Source of the DNA: Azohydromonas aeria
Lineage (GTDB): Bacteria > Pseudomonadota > Gammaproteobacteria > Burkholderiales > Burkholderiaceae_C
NCBI RefSeq assembly: GCF_009760915.1
Contig: NZ_VIDQ01000051.1
Location: 1-53,686, forward strand
DNA: 53,686 nt
Direction of reading: 5' to 3'
Shown: piece after piece, positions 23,111 through 32,186 of the stretch
Layout: the number at the start of each line of letters is the position of its first letter
How positions within the stretch are numbered: position 1 is the stretch's first letter
The notes under the pieces: generated by a model
Seen by the model: only the letters and a program-made list of their open reading frames with translations
What the model was told of the DNA's origin: nothing
Databases searched by the model: none
Made by a program: the position numbers and the translations under genes

Positions 23111-24499
23111 TCAGCGCACTGCCGGCGGCGCGGGCAGTGCGGAGGCTTCCACGCCCGCAGCCACGCCCGTGCCCAGCGACCACAGCAGCGCCGTGGCCTG
23201 CTGAGCGTCGAGCAGCGCATTGATGCGCGTGACCTGCAGGTTGTGGAAGTCGCCCTCGGTGGAGATCACGTCGAAGAGCGAGCGGCGGCCGAGCTGCTGC
23301 CACTGCAGCCGCGTGGCCTGGCGCAGCCGCTGGCTGACCTGCAGCACCTCGGCGCTGCGCAGTGCGCGCTCGAAGGCCGCATCGGCCTGCTCGTGCAGCC
23401 CGGCCACGCGTTCCAGGCGCTGCGACAGCGCCTCGTCGCGCTGCGCCACCGCGGCTTCGCCGCGCTGCGCCGAGGCGCGGATGGCCGGCTGCGCCGTCGG
23501 ATCGAGCAGCGGCACGCTCACGCTGATGCCGCCGCTCCATACCGTGGAGGCGCCGCCGCTGCCCGCGAGCTGCGTGCCGCCGACGCTCCAGCTCCACTGC
23601 GGCTGGCGTTGCGCGCGCAGCGCGCGCGTGAGCTCGCGCTGCGCCTCGGCCTGCGCCGTGAGTTGTGCGACGGCGCTGGCGCGTGCGGCCTCGTCGAGCG
23701 CGCGCTGCAACGGCGGCGGCTGCTGCAGCAGCAGCTGCAGCGGTGCCGTGGGCAGCGATGCATCACCGATGAAGCGGCGCAGCCGGATCTCGGCCTGGCG
23801 CTGCTGTGAGCGTGCCTGCGCCAGCGCCAGCTCGGCCTGGCGTTGCGTGTTGCGGGCCTGCAGCAGCTCGCTGGCGCGGCCGCGGTCGGCAGCCACGATT
23901 TGTTCCAGCGCGCCCACCAGGCAGCCCATGCGCGCCGTGTAGCGCTCGTACACCCGGGCCTGCAGCCCGTAGCGCTGCTGCTCCAGCGCGCTGGACAGGG
24001 TCTGCAGCGCCACCTGCTCGCGGGTGTCGAGTTCGCCCAGGCGCGCAGCGTCGAGCAGCCGCGCGCGCCAGTCGGCCAGCGCGGCGCTGTAGCCGGCGTC
24101 CCACAAGGGTGCACTGACGTTGAGGTCGGCGCGGGCCTGGCTGCCGTTGCGCTGCAAGCCGGCCACGCGCTGGCCGTTGGCCAGGGCGCTGCTGCTCAGC
24201 GTGGCGCGCGGCAGCGGCGCGGCCCGGGCTTCTTCCAGGTCGCTCTGCGCGGCCTCGGCCAGCAGCCGGGCCGCGCCCACGGCGGCGCTGCGCGCCTCGG
24301 CCTGGGCCAGCAAGGCCTGCAGCTCGCGCCGGGCCGCTGCGGCGGCCTGCGCGTCTGCGGGCAGCAGCTCCACGGGCTGTTCCTCTTCCGTGCCGCAGGC
24401 GTCGGCTGCGGCGGCTGGCCCTGCCAGCGCGGCCGCCAGCAGCGCGGCAGCCGCGCGCAGGCCCCAGGCCTGCAGCCGGGGCGGTGTCCGGTACTTCAT
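23111..24499 (-). CDS. TolC-family outer-membrane protein of a type I secretion system
   Basis: The product is 462 residues with a signal peptide (positive start MKYRTPPRLQ, hydrophobic Ala/Leu core, cut near PAAAADA, about residue 32). Two halves, each with a long Ala/Gln/Arg-rich coiled-coil hairpin and a short beta segment (LSSSALANGQ; SGGISVSVPLLD), match the TolC/LapE trimeric channel-tunnel. It lies 10 bp after the HlyD gene, so it is the third component of the same exporter. Its likely cargo is the giant octad protein encoded nearby, as no other candidate substrate lies in the window. Confidence 0.85.
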   Translation of the reverse strand: MKYRTPPRLQAWGLRAAAALLAAALAGPAAAADACGTEEEQPVELLPADAQAAAAARRELQALLAQAEARSAAVGAARLLAEAAQSDLEEARAAPLPRATLSSSALANGQRVAGLQRNGSQARADLNVSAPLWDAGYSAALADWRARLLDAARLGELDTREQVALQTLSSALEQQRYGLQARVYERYTARMGCLVGALEQIVAADRGRASELLQARNTQRQAELALAQARSQQRQAEIRLRRFIGDASLPTAPLQLLLQQPPPLQRALDEAARASAVAQLTAQAEAQRELTRALRAQRQPQWSWSVGGTQLAGSGGASTVWSGGISVSVPLLDPTAQPAIRASAQRGEAAVAQRDEALSQRLERVAGLHEQADAAFERALRSAEVLQVSQRLRQATRLQWQQLGRRSLFDVISTEGDFHNLQVTRINALLDAQQATALLWSLGTGVAAGVEASALPAPPAVR

Positions 24500-24509
24500 G
24501 GCTCAGCGA

Positions 24510-25724
24510 TCAACGTTCCTGGAAGGCCTCGTGCGCGCGCAGCATCGGGCGCATCAGGAAGGTCAGCACCGAGCGCTCGCCGGTGCGGATGTCCACCGTG
24601 CCGGTCATGCCGGGGATCACGGGTAGCGGCTCACCATGCGCCGGGCGCAGCACCGCCTCGTCGGTACGCACCAGCACGCGGTAGTACGTGGCGTCGGCGC
24701 CGGGGCGCTCGGGGTCGCCCAGCACGTCGGGGCTGATGTGCTCGACGCGGCCCTTGAGCCCGCCGTAGATGCCCACCTCGTAAGCGCTGAGCTTGAGCTC
24801 GGCGCCCTGGCCGGTGCGCAGGAAGCCGATCTCCGCCGGCTTCACGCGCGCTTCCACCAGCAGCCGGGAGCTGCTGGGCACGATCTCCAGCACCGGCGCA
24901 CCGGGGCCGACCACGCCGCCCACGGTGTTGACGCGGATGTTCTTCACCAGCCCGTCCACGGGCGAGGTCAGCACCGTGCGGCGCAGCACGTCGGCGCGGC
25001 CGCCCTGCTGCTCGTCGAGCTGCGCCAGCTCCGAACGCACGCGCAGCAGCTCGGTGCTGGCGTCCTGGCGGAAGCGGTTGGCGCGCTCCTGGCCCTGCAG
25101 CAGCTGCTCGTTGAGCTGGCGCTGCAGCCGCATCACTTCAACTTCCGACAGCAGCCCCTGCGACGACATCTGCTGCGCCACGTCGAGCTCGCGCTGCAGC
25201 AGTTCGGCGCTGCGGCGGTTGGCGGCCAGGGCATCGTCGAGGGCGCGACGCCGGGCCTGGAAGGCATCGGTCTCGGCGCGCAGCAGCGCCGTTTCCTGCC
25301 CCAGCGACGCGGGAAAGCGTGGCGCGCGGCCGGCGGCTTCGGCCTCCAGCCGGGCGATGGTGGCGCGCAGCGCCTGGCGCCGGGCCTCGCCCTCGTTCTG
25401 CTGGGCCTGGAAGCGCGTGGGGTCCAGGCGCGCCAGCGGCTCGCCGGCACGCACCTGCTGGCCTTCGCGCACCAGCAGCTCCGCCAGCAGCCCGCCTTCG
25501 AGGCTGGCCACCTGCTGCTCGCGGCCGTCGGGGATCACGCGCGCGTCGGCGCGCGTGACGCGGTCCACCCGCGCCAGCGCGGCCCACACGACGAAGGCCA
25601 CCATCAGCGCGCCGATGAGTACCAGCGCCCAGCGCCCGCGCGGCAGGTCGTCCAGGTGCTGCGCGGCGCGCAGCTCGGACAGGTATTGCGCCTCTTCGGC
25701 GCTGATCGGGGTTCGGGAGGCCAT
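24510..25724 (-). CDS. HlyD-family membrane fusion protein (T1SS adaptor)
   Basis: The product is 404 residues from the ATG at 25724; a GTG nine codons upstream would overlap the ABC gene. A single membrane anchor is near residues 36-55 (WALVLIGALMVAFVVWAALA). A lipoyl-like half (LEGGLLAELLVREGQQV), a long coiled coil (about 115-255) and a closing half (TVLTSPVDGLVKNIRV) follow. The C-terminal HlyD signature region is present near VIPGMTGTVDIRTGERSVL. It bridges the ABC transporter and TolC across the periplasm and sits between both genes. Confidence 0.92.
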   Translation of the reverse strand: MASRTPISAEEAQYLSELRAAQHLDDLPRGRWALVLIGALMVAFVVWAALARVDRVTRADARVIPDGREQQVASLEGGLLAELLVREGQQVRAGEPLARLDPTRFQAQQNEGEARRQALRATIARLEAEAAGRAPRFPASLGQETALLRAETDAFQARRRALDDALAANRRSAELLQRELDVAQQMSSQGLLSEVEVMRLQRQLNEQLLQGQERANRFRQDASTELLRVRSELAQLDEQQGGRADVLRRTVLTSPVDGLVKNIRVNTVGGVVGPGAPVLEIVPSSSRLLVEARVKPAEIGFLRTGQGAELKLSAYEVGIYGGLKGRVEHISPDVLGDPERPGADATYYRVLVRTDEAVLRPAHGEPLPVIPGMTGTVDIRTGERSVLTFLMRPMLRAHEAFQER

Positions 25725-25743
25725 GCGCGACAGCTCTGTCTCT

Positions 25744-27963
25744 CTAGGCACGGGCGGCCAGTGCCGCGGGGGCCATGGCGGCTGGGGTCGATGTGGGCGC
25801 TGGTCCAGGCGCAGACGGGGCCGGGGCCGCGGCGCCGGGCTTGTGTCCGGCCAGCGCAGCCAGCACCAGTGCCTTGGGTCCGTCGAGCAGGACCTGGCCG
25901 GCGTCGATCACGACCACGCGCTGCGCCAGCTCCAGCACGGCCGGGCGGTGCGTGACCATCACCAGCGTGCGCTCGCCGGCCGCGGCGCCGAGCTGGCGCA
26001 GGAAGGCTGCCTCGGACTGCGCGTCCATGGAGCTGGTGGGCTCGTCCATGAGCAGGATGCGTGGGCGCGTGACCAGGCAGCGCGCCAGCGCCACGAGCTG
26101 GCGCTGGCCGCCCGAGAGCAGCGCGCCCATCTCGCCAACCTGCAGTTCCCAGCCTTGCGGGTGGCCCTCCACCAAGCGGTCGAGGCCGGTCAGGCGCCCG
26201 ACCTCCGTCAGCGCTGCGGCATCGATGCCGGGGCGGCCCAGCACCACGTTCTCGCGCAGCGTGCCGGTGAACAGCCGCGGCTCCTGCGACACGAAACCCA
26301 CCTGGCGGCGGAAGTCGGCATGGTCCAGCTGGCGCAGGTCGATGCCGTCCACCTCCACGCGTCCCTGGGTCGGCTCGTACAGCCCGGCCAGGATGCGCAG
26401 CACCGTGGACTTGCCGCTGCCGATGCGGCCCAGCACCGCCACGCGCTCGCCCGGCTCGAAGCGCAGGTTCACGCCCTTGAGCACCTGCGGGGGCGGCGCC
26501 TCGCCGCTGGGCGGGTAGCTGAACTGCACGTCGCGCAGTCCGATGCGCCCGCTCAGCGCCATGGGCGGCAGCGCCGGCGCGCCGGCGCTGCGCTCGGTGG
26601 GCAAGGACATCAGGTGGTCGAGCGACTGCAGCGCCGCGCGCGCGCTCTGGTAGCGCGTGGCCAGCGACACCACGCCCGACAGCGGCGCGATGGCGCGCCC
26701 GGCGAACATGATGCCGCCGATGAGCGCGCCGGCGCTGAGCTGGCCGTCGGCGATGAGGTGCACGCCCCACACCAGCATCACCAGCGTCACGAGCTGCTGT
26801 GCTGCGGAGCTGAGGTTGTTGGTCCAGCTGGCCAGGCGGCGCGAGCGCAGCGCCGTTGCGGCGCCGGCAGCCGTGGCCTGGTCGTGGCGCTGCACGAAGC
26901 GGCCGGCAGCACCGACGGCCTTGAGGTCTTCCAGTCCCTCCAGCGCCTCGACCTGCAGCGCATGCAGGTCGGCCTGGTGGCGCAGGTTGTCTCGCATGGT
27001 GCGCCGCAAGGCACCCTGCATCAGCGCTGCGGTGCCCAGCACCAGCGGGATGGCAGCCACCATCACCCAGCCCAGCGGACCGGCAGTGGCGAAGATCATG
27101 GCCGTGAACAACAGCACGAAGGGCACGTCCGACAGCGCCGAGAGCGTGGCCGAGGCGGTGAAGTCGCGCACCAGCTCGATCTGCGCCATCTGGTGCGCGC
27201 AGGCACCTGCCGAGGCCGGGCGGTGCTCCATGCGCACTTCCAGCGTCTGGCGGAACAGCGCCGAGCCCACCAGCAGGTCGGCCTTCTTCCCGGCCAGGTC
27301 GATGAGGTGGCTGCGCAGCTGGCGTGCGGCCAGGTCGAACAGCAGCGCCACCAGGCTCACGGCGGCCAGCGCCCACATCGTCACGAACGCCTGGGTCGGG
27401 ATGACCTTGTCGAAGGTCACCGCCGACACCAGCCCGATGGCCAGCGTCAGCACGTTGCTCAGCAGGGCGGCCAGCAGCGCCGAGCGGTAGTAGGGCAGGA
27501 AACGCCGCAGCGTGCCCCAGAGCCAGTGCGGAGCGTCGCCGCGCGCCGTGATGCCCGTGCCCGTGCCCGTGCCCGTGGTTTGCGGCGTGGCCAGCAGCGC
27601 GAAGCCGCTGTGGCGCGCTGCCAGCGCGGCCTCGTCCTGCGTGGTGGTGGCGCCGGTGAGCGGGTCCGTCACCTCGTAGCGTCCGTCGTCGAGGCGGCGC
27701 TGCACGATGCAGGCGCCGCGCTCGTGCAGCATCAGCACGGCCGGGAGCAGCAACTCGCTGAGCTGCGCCAGGGGCCGCTCGACGATGCCGGCCTTGAAGC
27801 CCGCGGCCTGCATCACGCGCAGCGCCTGTGGCGCGCCGAGCTGGCCCTCCACGGGCTGGCCGGCCAGCAGCGAGGCGGCGCTGTGCGTGCGGCCGTGGTG
27901 GCGGCACAGCCACAGCAGCGCGGCCAGCAACGGGTCGGTCGCAGTGGCGGGATCGTGGGACAT
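25744..27963 (-). CDS. Type I secretion ABC transporter, LapB-like, with degenerate C39 domain
   Basis: The product is 739 residues. The N-terminal 130 residues form a C39-peptidase-like domain without the catalytic Cys in the expected place (DPLLAALLWLCRHHGR), as in RTX/LapA exporters. A six-helix permease spans about 155-440. The nucleotide-binding domain has Walker A GRIGSGKST (about 512-520), signature LSGGQRQ (about 613) and Walker B ILLMDEP. A Pro/Ala-rich tail follows. It starts 21 bp after the GT41 gene and ends 19 bp before the HlyD start. A CCCGTG hexamer run at 27549-27580 encodes a Thr-Gly linker between the domains. Confidence 0.93.
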   Translation of the reverse strand: MSHDPATATDPLLAALLWLCRHHGRTHSAASLLAGQPVEGQLGAPQALRVMQAAGFKAGIVERPLAQLSELLLPAVLMLHERGACIVQRRLDDGRYEVTDPLTGATTTQDEAALAARHSGFALLATPQTTGTGTGTGITARGDAPHWLWGTLRRFLPYYRSALLAALLSNVLTLAIGLVSAVTFDKVIPTQAFVTMWALAAVSLVALLFDLAARQLRSHLIDLAGKKADLLVGSALFRQTLEVRMEHRPASAGACAHQMAQIELVRDFTASATLSALSDVPFVLLFTAMIFATAGPLGWVMVAAIPLVLGTAALMQGALRRTMRDNLRHQADLHALQVEALEGLEDLKAVGAAGRFVQRHDQATAAGAATALRSRRLASWTNNLSSAAQQLVTLVMLVWGVHLIADGQLSAGALIGGIMFAGRAIAPLSGVVSLATRYQSARAALQSLDHLMSLPTERSAGAPALPPMALSGRIGLRDVQFSYPPSGEAPPPQVLKGVNLRFEPGERVAVLGRIGSGKSTVLRILAGLYEPTQGRVEVDGIDLRQLDHADFRRQVGFVSQEPRLFTGTLRENVVLGRPGIDAAALTEVGRLTGLDRLVEGHPQGWELQVGEMGALLSGGQRQLVALARCLVTRPRILLMDEPTSSMDAQSEAAFLRQLGAAAGERTLVMVTHRPAVLELAQRVVVIDAGQVLLDGPKALVLAALAGHKPGAAAPAPSAPGPAPTSTPAAMAPAALAARA

Positions 27964-27984
27964 GGAGGGCTTTCTGCTGAGAAA

Positions 27985-29841
27985 TCAGCCCGCGCGGTGC
28001 TGCAGCGCCAGGCGCTCGAACTCGGTTTCGAGCGCGCGCACGAAGCGCGGCGTGTCAAAGAGCACTGACGCGCGGCCGTGCTCCTGGAGGTAGCGCCGGT
28101 ACGAGGCCACGCGCGCGGGCGTGCGGCCCAGCAGGATCGCCATGCGCTCGTACTCGGGCAGCGTGGTCGTGATCAGGTCCGGCAGGCCCACGTGCGTGAG
28201 CAGGCTGCCGGCCATGCGCGAGATGTAGCTGCGCCCGGAGAGCGTGAGCAGCGGCAGGCCCATCCACAGCACGTCGCTGGCGGTGGTGCCGCCGTTGTAG
28301 GGGAAGGTGTCCAGGAACAGGTCGGCCAGCTGCAGCCGCGCCAGGTAGTCGGGCGGCGCCACGCGCGGCGCGAAGATCAGGCGCTCGCGTGCCACGCCGG
28401 CGGCGTCTGCGGCGCGGCGCATGTTCTCCTGTGCCCACTCGTTGTCCGCCAGCAGCCACAGCACGCTGCCCGGCACGGCGTGCAGCACGCGCATCCAGCT
28501 GCGGAACACGTCCTCGGTGAACTTGAAGTTGTTGTTGAAGGCGCAGTAGACGAAGGCATCCTCGGGCAGCCCGTACTGGGCGCGGGTCGGGCGCGGGCCG
28601 ATCTCGCGCTTGCGGTCGCTGACCTGGTAGCAGTCGGGCATGTAGATGGGCCGCTCGCTGCTGTAGGTCAGCAGCTCGGGCGGCATGACGTAGCGGTCGG
28701 CGATGACCCAGTCCACGCCCGGCAGCCCGCAGGTGCCGGGGAATCCCAGGTAGCTGACCTGCACCGGTGCCGGCCGGTGGGCCAGGATGGCCGGGCGCGC
28801 GCCGCTGGTCAGCCCGTGCAGGTCCACCAGGATGTCGATGCCCTGCTGCGCGATGAGGTGTGCCGCGGCCTCGTCGGAGAGCGCGGCGATGGGCCAGAGC
28901 TTGTCGAAGCCGGCCTTGAGCCGCGCGCGCAGTGCCGAGCCGTCCTCGCTGCTCCAGCAGAAGGCGTGCACCTCGAAGCGGCTGCGGTCGTGCAGTTCGT
29001 AGAGCTCGGCCGTGAGCAGTCCCACGGCGTGCATGTGCAGGTCGCTCGACAGGTAGCCGATCCTGATGCGCCCGCTGCGCGGCGGCTGCGCGGCGTGCAG
29101 CGGGGTGGGCGGCAGCTTGGGCACGCGCTCCAGCACGAAGCGCTGCGCCGCCACCATGTGCAGCGCCGGATCGTCGGTGGCGCTGAGCATGGCCAGCGCC
29201 GAAGTGCCCGCCAGCAGCTGGTAGTGCGTGACCGCGCCCACGGGCTCGTACACCGGCCAGGCGCACTGCTTCTGGCGCAGGTGCACGTAGTGCTGGATAG
29301 GGCCGGACTGGGCGGGATTGAGCGCAAGGCTCTGGCGCAGCCAGGCCTCGGCCTGGTCAAAGCGGCGCAGCTGCTCCGTCACGCGCGCCAGGTTGTTGAG
29401 GGCGTGCAGCCGCAACTCCAGCGTGGCGGCGTCGGTGCCGGGCAGCGCGGCCACGGGCTCCCACTGGGCCAGCGCCTCCTCGTGATGGCCCTGGCGTTCG
29501 AGCTGATGGCCCAGGTTGAGCTGCGCCTGTGAAAAGCCGGGAGCGAGCTCCAGGGCTTGGCGGTAGGCGCGTTCCGCGTCGGTGCTGCGGCCGAGCGCAC
29601 CCAGCACCACGCCCCAGTTGAAGCAGGCCACGTGGCGCATCGGCGAGGCCGTGTGCGTGATCCAGTGCTCGTAGAGCGCCGCCGAGGCCTCGGGCAGCCC
29701 CTGCTGGGTCAGGCGGCCGGCGCTGTCGAGCAGCTCGGCCAGCGGCATGCGCCCGGAGCGGGCCTGGGCCAGGATCCGTTCCACGGCAGCGTCGTGCACG
29801 GTGGCGGAAGCGGGCGTCGTGTCGAGGGGCTGGGAAGGCAT
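27985..29841 (-). CDS. SPINDLY/OGT-like O-linked glycosyltransferase (GT41) with TPR repeats
   Basis: The product is 618 residues from the ATG at 29841; ATG 29865 is an alternative, and neither has a ribosome site. TPR-like helices span about 40-220 (FNWGVVLGALGRSTDAERAY; LNLGHQLERQGHHEEAL). A GT41 catalytic half follows: IGYLSSDLHMHAVG, DLHGLTSGARP, VSYLGFPGTCG, FNNNFKFTEDVF and FPYNGGTTASDVLWMGLPLLT. The family transfers GlcNAc or another sugar to Ser/Thr. It heads the operon that encodes the T1SS. Acceptors could be the Ser/Thr-rich octad protein or the flagellins; the sequence does not say which. The promoter is not recognisable. Confidence 0.9.
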   Translation of the reverse strand: MPSQPLDTTPASATVHDAAVERILAQARSGRMPLAELLDSAGRLTQQGLPEASAALYEHWITHTASPMRHVACFNWGVVLGALGRSTDAERAYRQALELAPGFSQAQLNLGHQLERQGHHEEALAQWEPVAALPGTDAATLELRLHALNNLARVTEQLRRFDQAEAWLRQSLALNPAQSGPIQHYVHLRQKQCAWPVYEPVGAVTHYQLLAGTSALAMLSATDDPALHMVAAQRFVLERVPKLPPTPLHAAQPPRSGRIRIGYLSSDLHMHAVGLLTAELYELHDRSRFEVHAFCWSSEDGSALRARLKAGFDKLWPIAALSDEAAAHLIAQQGIDILVDLHGLTSGARPAILAHRPAPVQVSYLGFPGTCGLPGVDWVIADRYVMPPELLTYSSERPIYMPDCYQVSDRKREIGPRPTRAQYGLPEDAFVYCAFNNNFKFTEDVFRSWMRVLHAVPGSVLWLLADNEWAQENMRRAADAAGVARERLIFAPRVAPPDYLARLQLADLFLDTFPYNGGTTASDVLWMGLPLLTLSGRSYISRMAGSLLTHVGLPDLITTTLPEYERMAILLGRTPARVASYRRYLQEHGRASVLFDTPRFVRALETEFERLALQHRAG

Positions 29842-29963
29842 GGGCGTCCGAAGAATGGGAAGCATCGGCCGCGATTGTCGGAAAGGCCTGCCCCGCCCGA
29901 TCGCTGCATCAGGCCGGTGAAGGCGGGCCAGATCGGGCGACGGCGCGGGCTCGTGCGCCGCGG

Positions 29964-30440
29964 TCAGCCGGCCGGCTTGAGGGGCTGGACATGCTGCTGC
30001 ATCCACGTGCACAGCGCCGCCGTGGAACTTGGACACTTGTAGTCCGCGACCCAGGCGGTCAGCAGGCCGGCAATACCGATGAGCAGTCCGATCCAGTAAA
30101 GCCCATGGTGCAGGAACCTGCGGCGCATGGAAAAGGCTTCCAGTTCGAAATTGACCAGGTAATCGTCCTGCCAGGGGTCATTGACATGGCGCGACATGAA
30201 CAGCGCGGCATTGATGCCCGCCAGCAGGAAAAGCAGCAGTGCCGCGAGCAGCGCTGCCACGAAGACAGGATTGCGCTTCAGGTTCAAGCCGTCCGCGATG
30301 AGTGCCAGGGCGGCAGGCGTGGCCAGGTACAGACCTATGTGGAACTTGATGTAGTCATAAATCAGCTTGAATTGATCCCTCCGGTCGGCAGGTGGAACCG
30401 AAGATCCCCAGCGCTTTTTGGGCATGGTGCGCGTCATCAT
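29964..30440 (-). CDS. Small membrane protein of unknown function
   Basis: The product is 158 residues from the ATG at 30440, chosen for AGGA six bases upstream. A basic N-terminus (MMTRTMPKKRW) precedes three or four hydrophobic segments near residues 37-52, 58-82 and 112-132, with a short Cys-containing tail (DYKCPSSTAALCTW). I do not recognise a family. Base composition is visibly less GC-rich than the genes on either side. It lies 93 bp after another membrane-protein gene on the same strand, so the two probably form a unit. Confidence 0.65.
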   Translation of the reverse strand: MMTRTMPKKRWGSSVPPADRRDQFKLIYDYIKFHIGLYLATPAALALIADGLNLKRNPVFVAALLAALLLFLLAGINAALFMSRHVNDPWQDDYLVNFELEAFSMRRRFLHHGLYWIGLLIGIAGLLTAWVADYKCPSSTAALCTWMQQHVQPLKPAG

Positions 30441-30533
30441 CTTTGTCCTGCTGAAGGTTTGAAGTAATTTCCAAGGGGAAAATGGCGCCGAGAAAGGCGC
30501 CATGACTGTGGTGCCAACGCCATGGGGCGAGGC

Positions 30534-31238
30534 TCAGGCCAGTTTCACGCGCTCCTTCTGAAAAATTTCAAGGGCGCATCGGGCTGCCTCGGAAAAAATT
30601 TCGAAATTCTTCAAAGGACTGCGCCCGATGAAGGCATTCAGGCACGGCAGGCTTTGCAGGGGAATGGGGTCCAGGTTCTGATCCCTCAGGCCGGCGTCCT
30701 CGTACTCATTCACCAGCTTGTCGAGATACTTTTCCATGGTTCTTACCTGGCCCGTCAGGCCCTGGTTGTCGTCGATGACGTCGTTGAATATGGCGAGTTC
30801 CCGGTTGACGACTTCGAGGGCGAGCTGCATTTCATTGACGGCGATCATGTATTTCTCATATGCGGCATGGGAAATGAATTCCGAGCCATCCTTCACCACA
30901 ACGGATGCCTTCAGCTGGCGACGTGCCATCTTCGTTTTGGAATAGATTTCTATCAGGTTTTTCAAGGTTGCCCGCCGGAATTCATTGATGGCGTTCTTGC
31001 GGTTCTGCAATCGTCCATATCGATGCATGAAAACACCGCCGGAGACCACGATGACAATCAACTGGACCAGGAATTCCGCGAGCCGAAGGCCCAGATGGTT
31101 GGCTGTCTTGTCCGATGGCTTCTCGATCAATCCATGCGCAACGAAAGCCAGAAGCGCTATCAAGGCCACCAGGAGAAGCACGGTTTTCGCGATGAAGTTG
31201 GCAGTGACGCTGTCGCTGATTCCGACCAAGGCACGCAT
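30534..31238 (-). CDS. Two-helix membrane protein with cytoplasmic helical domain, unknown function
   Basis: The product is 234 residues from the ATG at 31238, supported by a strong GGAGG five bases upstream. Two membrane helices lie near 17-37 (TVLLLVALIALLAFVA) and 55-75 (FLVQLIVIVVSGGVFM). The rest is a Lys/Glu-rich, mostly helical domain with RNAINEFRRATLKN and a conserved-looking C-terminus. Composition is close to 50-55% G+C, against about 70% around it, with codons such as ATA and AAA that neighbours avoid. This suggests horizontal acquisition together with the 29964 gene. Function unknown. Confidence 0.7.
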   Translation of the reverse strand: MRALVGISDSVTANFIAKTVLLLVALIALLAFVAHGLIEKPSDKTANHLGLRLAEFLVQLIVIVVSGGVFMHRYGRLQNRKNAINEFRRATLKNLIEIYSKTKMARRQLKASVVVKDGSEFISHAAYEKYMIAVNEMQLALEVVNRELAIFNDVIDDNQGLTGQVRTMEKYLDKLVNEYEDAGLRDQNLDPIPLQSLPCLNAFIGRSPLKNFEIFSEAARCALEIFQKERVKLA

Positions 31239-31462
31239 GGGAACCTCCAGAAGAAGATTTGGGGGATCAGGTCCTGCCCGACGAGGCGTCTGCCTGCCCG
31301 GCGGACAACGCCGGTGTAACCAACTTTGCCGGCGGCATGAAAGATTCAATGCTGGTGTGGGGGACACCGCCGCGGTCGGTGCAAGCCTCACGGACCGGCC
31401 GGGCGTTGACAATGCCTGTGCCAGCATGATCAACCGCAGCCGCCTGTGAAAGGAGCGTCCCG

Positions 31463-32155
31463 ATGCCGCATCGCCTGCCTCCCTGGAGCGAGGTGCACGC
31501 CGAGGTGTCGCCACGGGCCCAGGCGCTGGAGGACTGGCTGCTGGACCCCGGCCGGCGCCAGGGCCCGGGCTGGCGCGAGCGCTTTGCCGAGGGCTGGGCG
31601 CGGCTGCTGGCCGAGGCCTCGGTGAAGGACTGCATGTACGTGGGCTTCCGCTTCGAGCCCGGGCGCTCGCCGCTGCGCGGCAGGCTTTCGGACCAGGGCT
31701 GGCTCAGCACGGTCGAGTTCTGCGGCGACGACGCGCGCGCCGCCCGGCACCGCGCCGTGTGCGTGTCCTGGATCGAGGATTTCGGCACGCGTGCCTGGGT
31801 GGACGGCGTGGAGCTGCCCGTGCCGCGCGCCGAGGACGGCTGCCCGCTGGCCGATCCGCACCTCACCGGCTGGAGCGCCGGGCGCTGGTGGGCGATCGGC
31901 GTGGGCGGGCTCTTCGACCACCCGCTGGACGACCCGGCGGAAGGGCTGTGGCTGGGCAGCGTGCGCGGGCTGCTGGTGTGGGATGCGCAGCGCCGCGCCG
32001 CGCACTTCGAAGTCCCGCACGACGACGAGCTGTGGACCGCGCCGGCCATGGCCGTGGAGGAGGGCGAGCTGAGGGTCTACGCGTCGGTCGACGACGTGGG
32101 CCTGGCCGCGCCGGCGCGGCGGATTGCGCTGGAGCGGGCGTTCGGGGGCGCGTAA
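31463..32155 (+). CDS. Hypothetical protein
   Basis: The product is 230 residues with AGGAG seven bases before the ATG. It is a soluble, acidic, Trp-rich protein with no signal peptide or membrane helix. Aromatic-rich stretches such as AGRWWAIGVGGLFDHP and GLWLGSVRGLLVWD suggest a compact beta-rich fold. I do not recognise the family. It is alone on plus, tail to tail with the YcgR/PilZ gene (31 bp apart) and divergent from the 30534 gene. The 224-bp upstream gap holds a weak TTGACA (31406-31411) but no good -10. Confidence 0.6.
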   Translation: MPHRLPPWSEVHAEVSPRAQALEDWLLDPGRRQGPGWRERFAEGWARLLAEASVKDCMYVGFRFEPGRSPLRGRLSDQGWLSTVEFCGDDARAARHRAVCVSWIEDFGTRAWVDGVELPVPRAEDGCPLADPHLTGWSAGRWWAIGVGGLFDHPLDDPAEGLWLGSVRGLLVWDAQRRAAHFEVPHDDELWTAPAMAVEEGELRVYASVDDVGLAAPARRIALERAFGGA

Positions 32156-32186
32156 GCGCGGCGGCGGGCGTCGGGGTCCGGGCGGC

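Noticed and set aside
31406..31434. Sigma-70 promoter (TTGACA) before the 31463 gene
   Set aside because: The -10 at the right distance (ATCAAC) is poor; noted only as weak.
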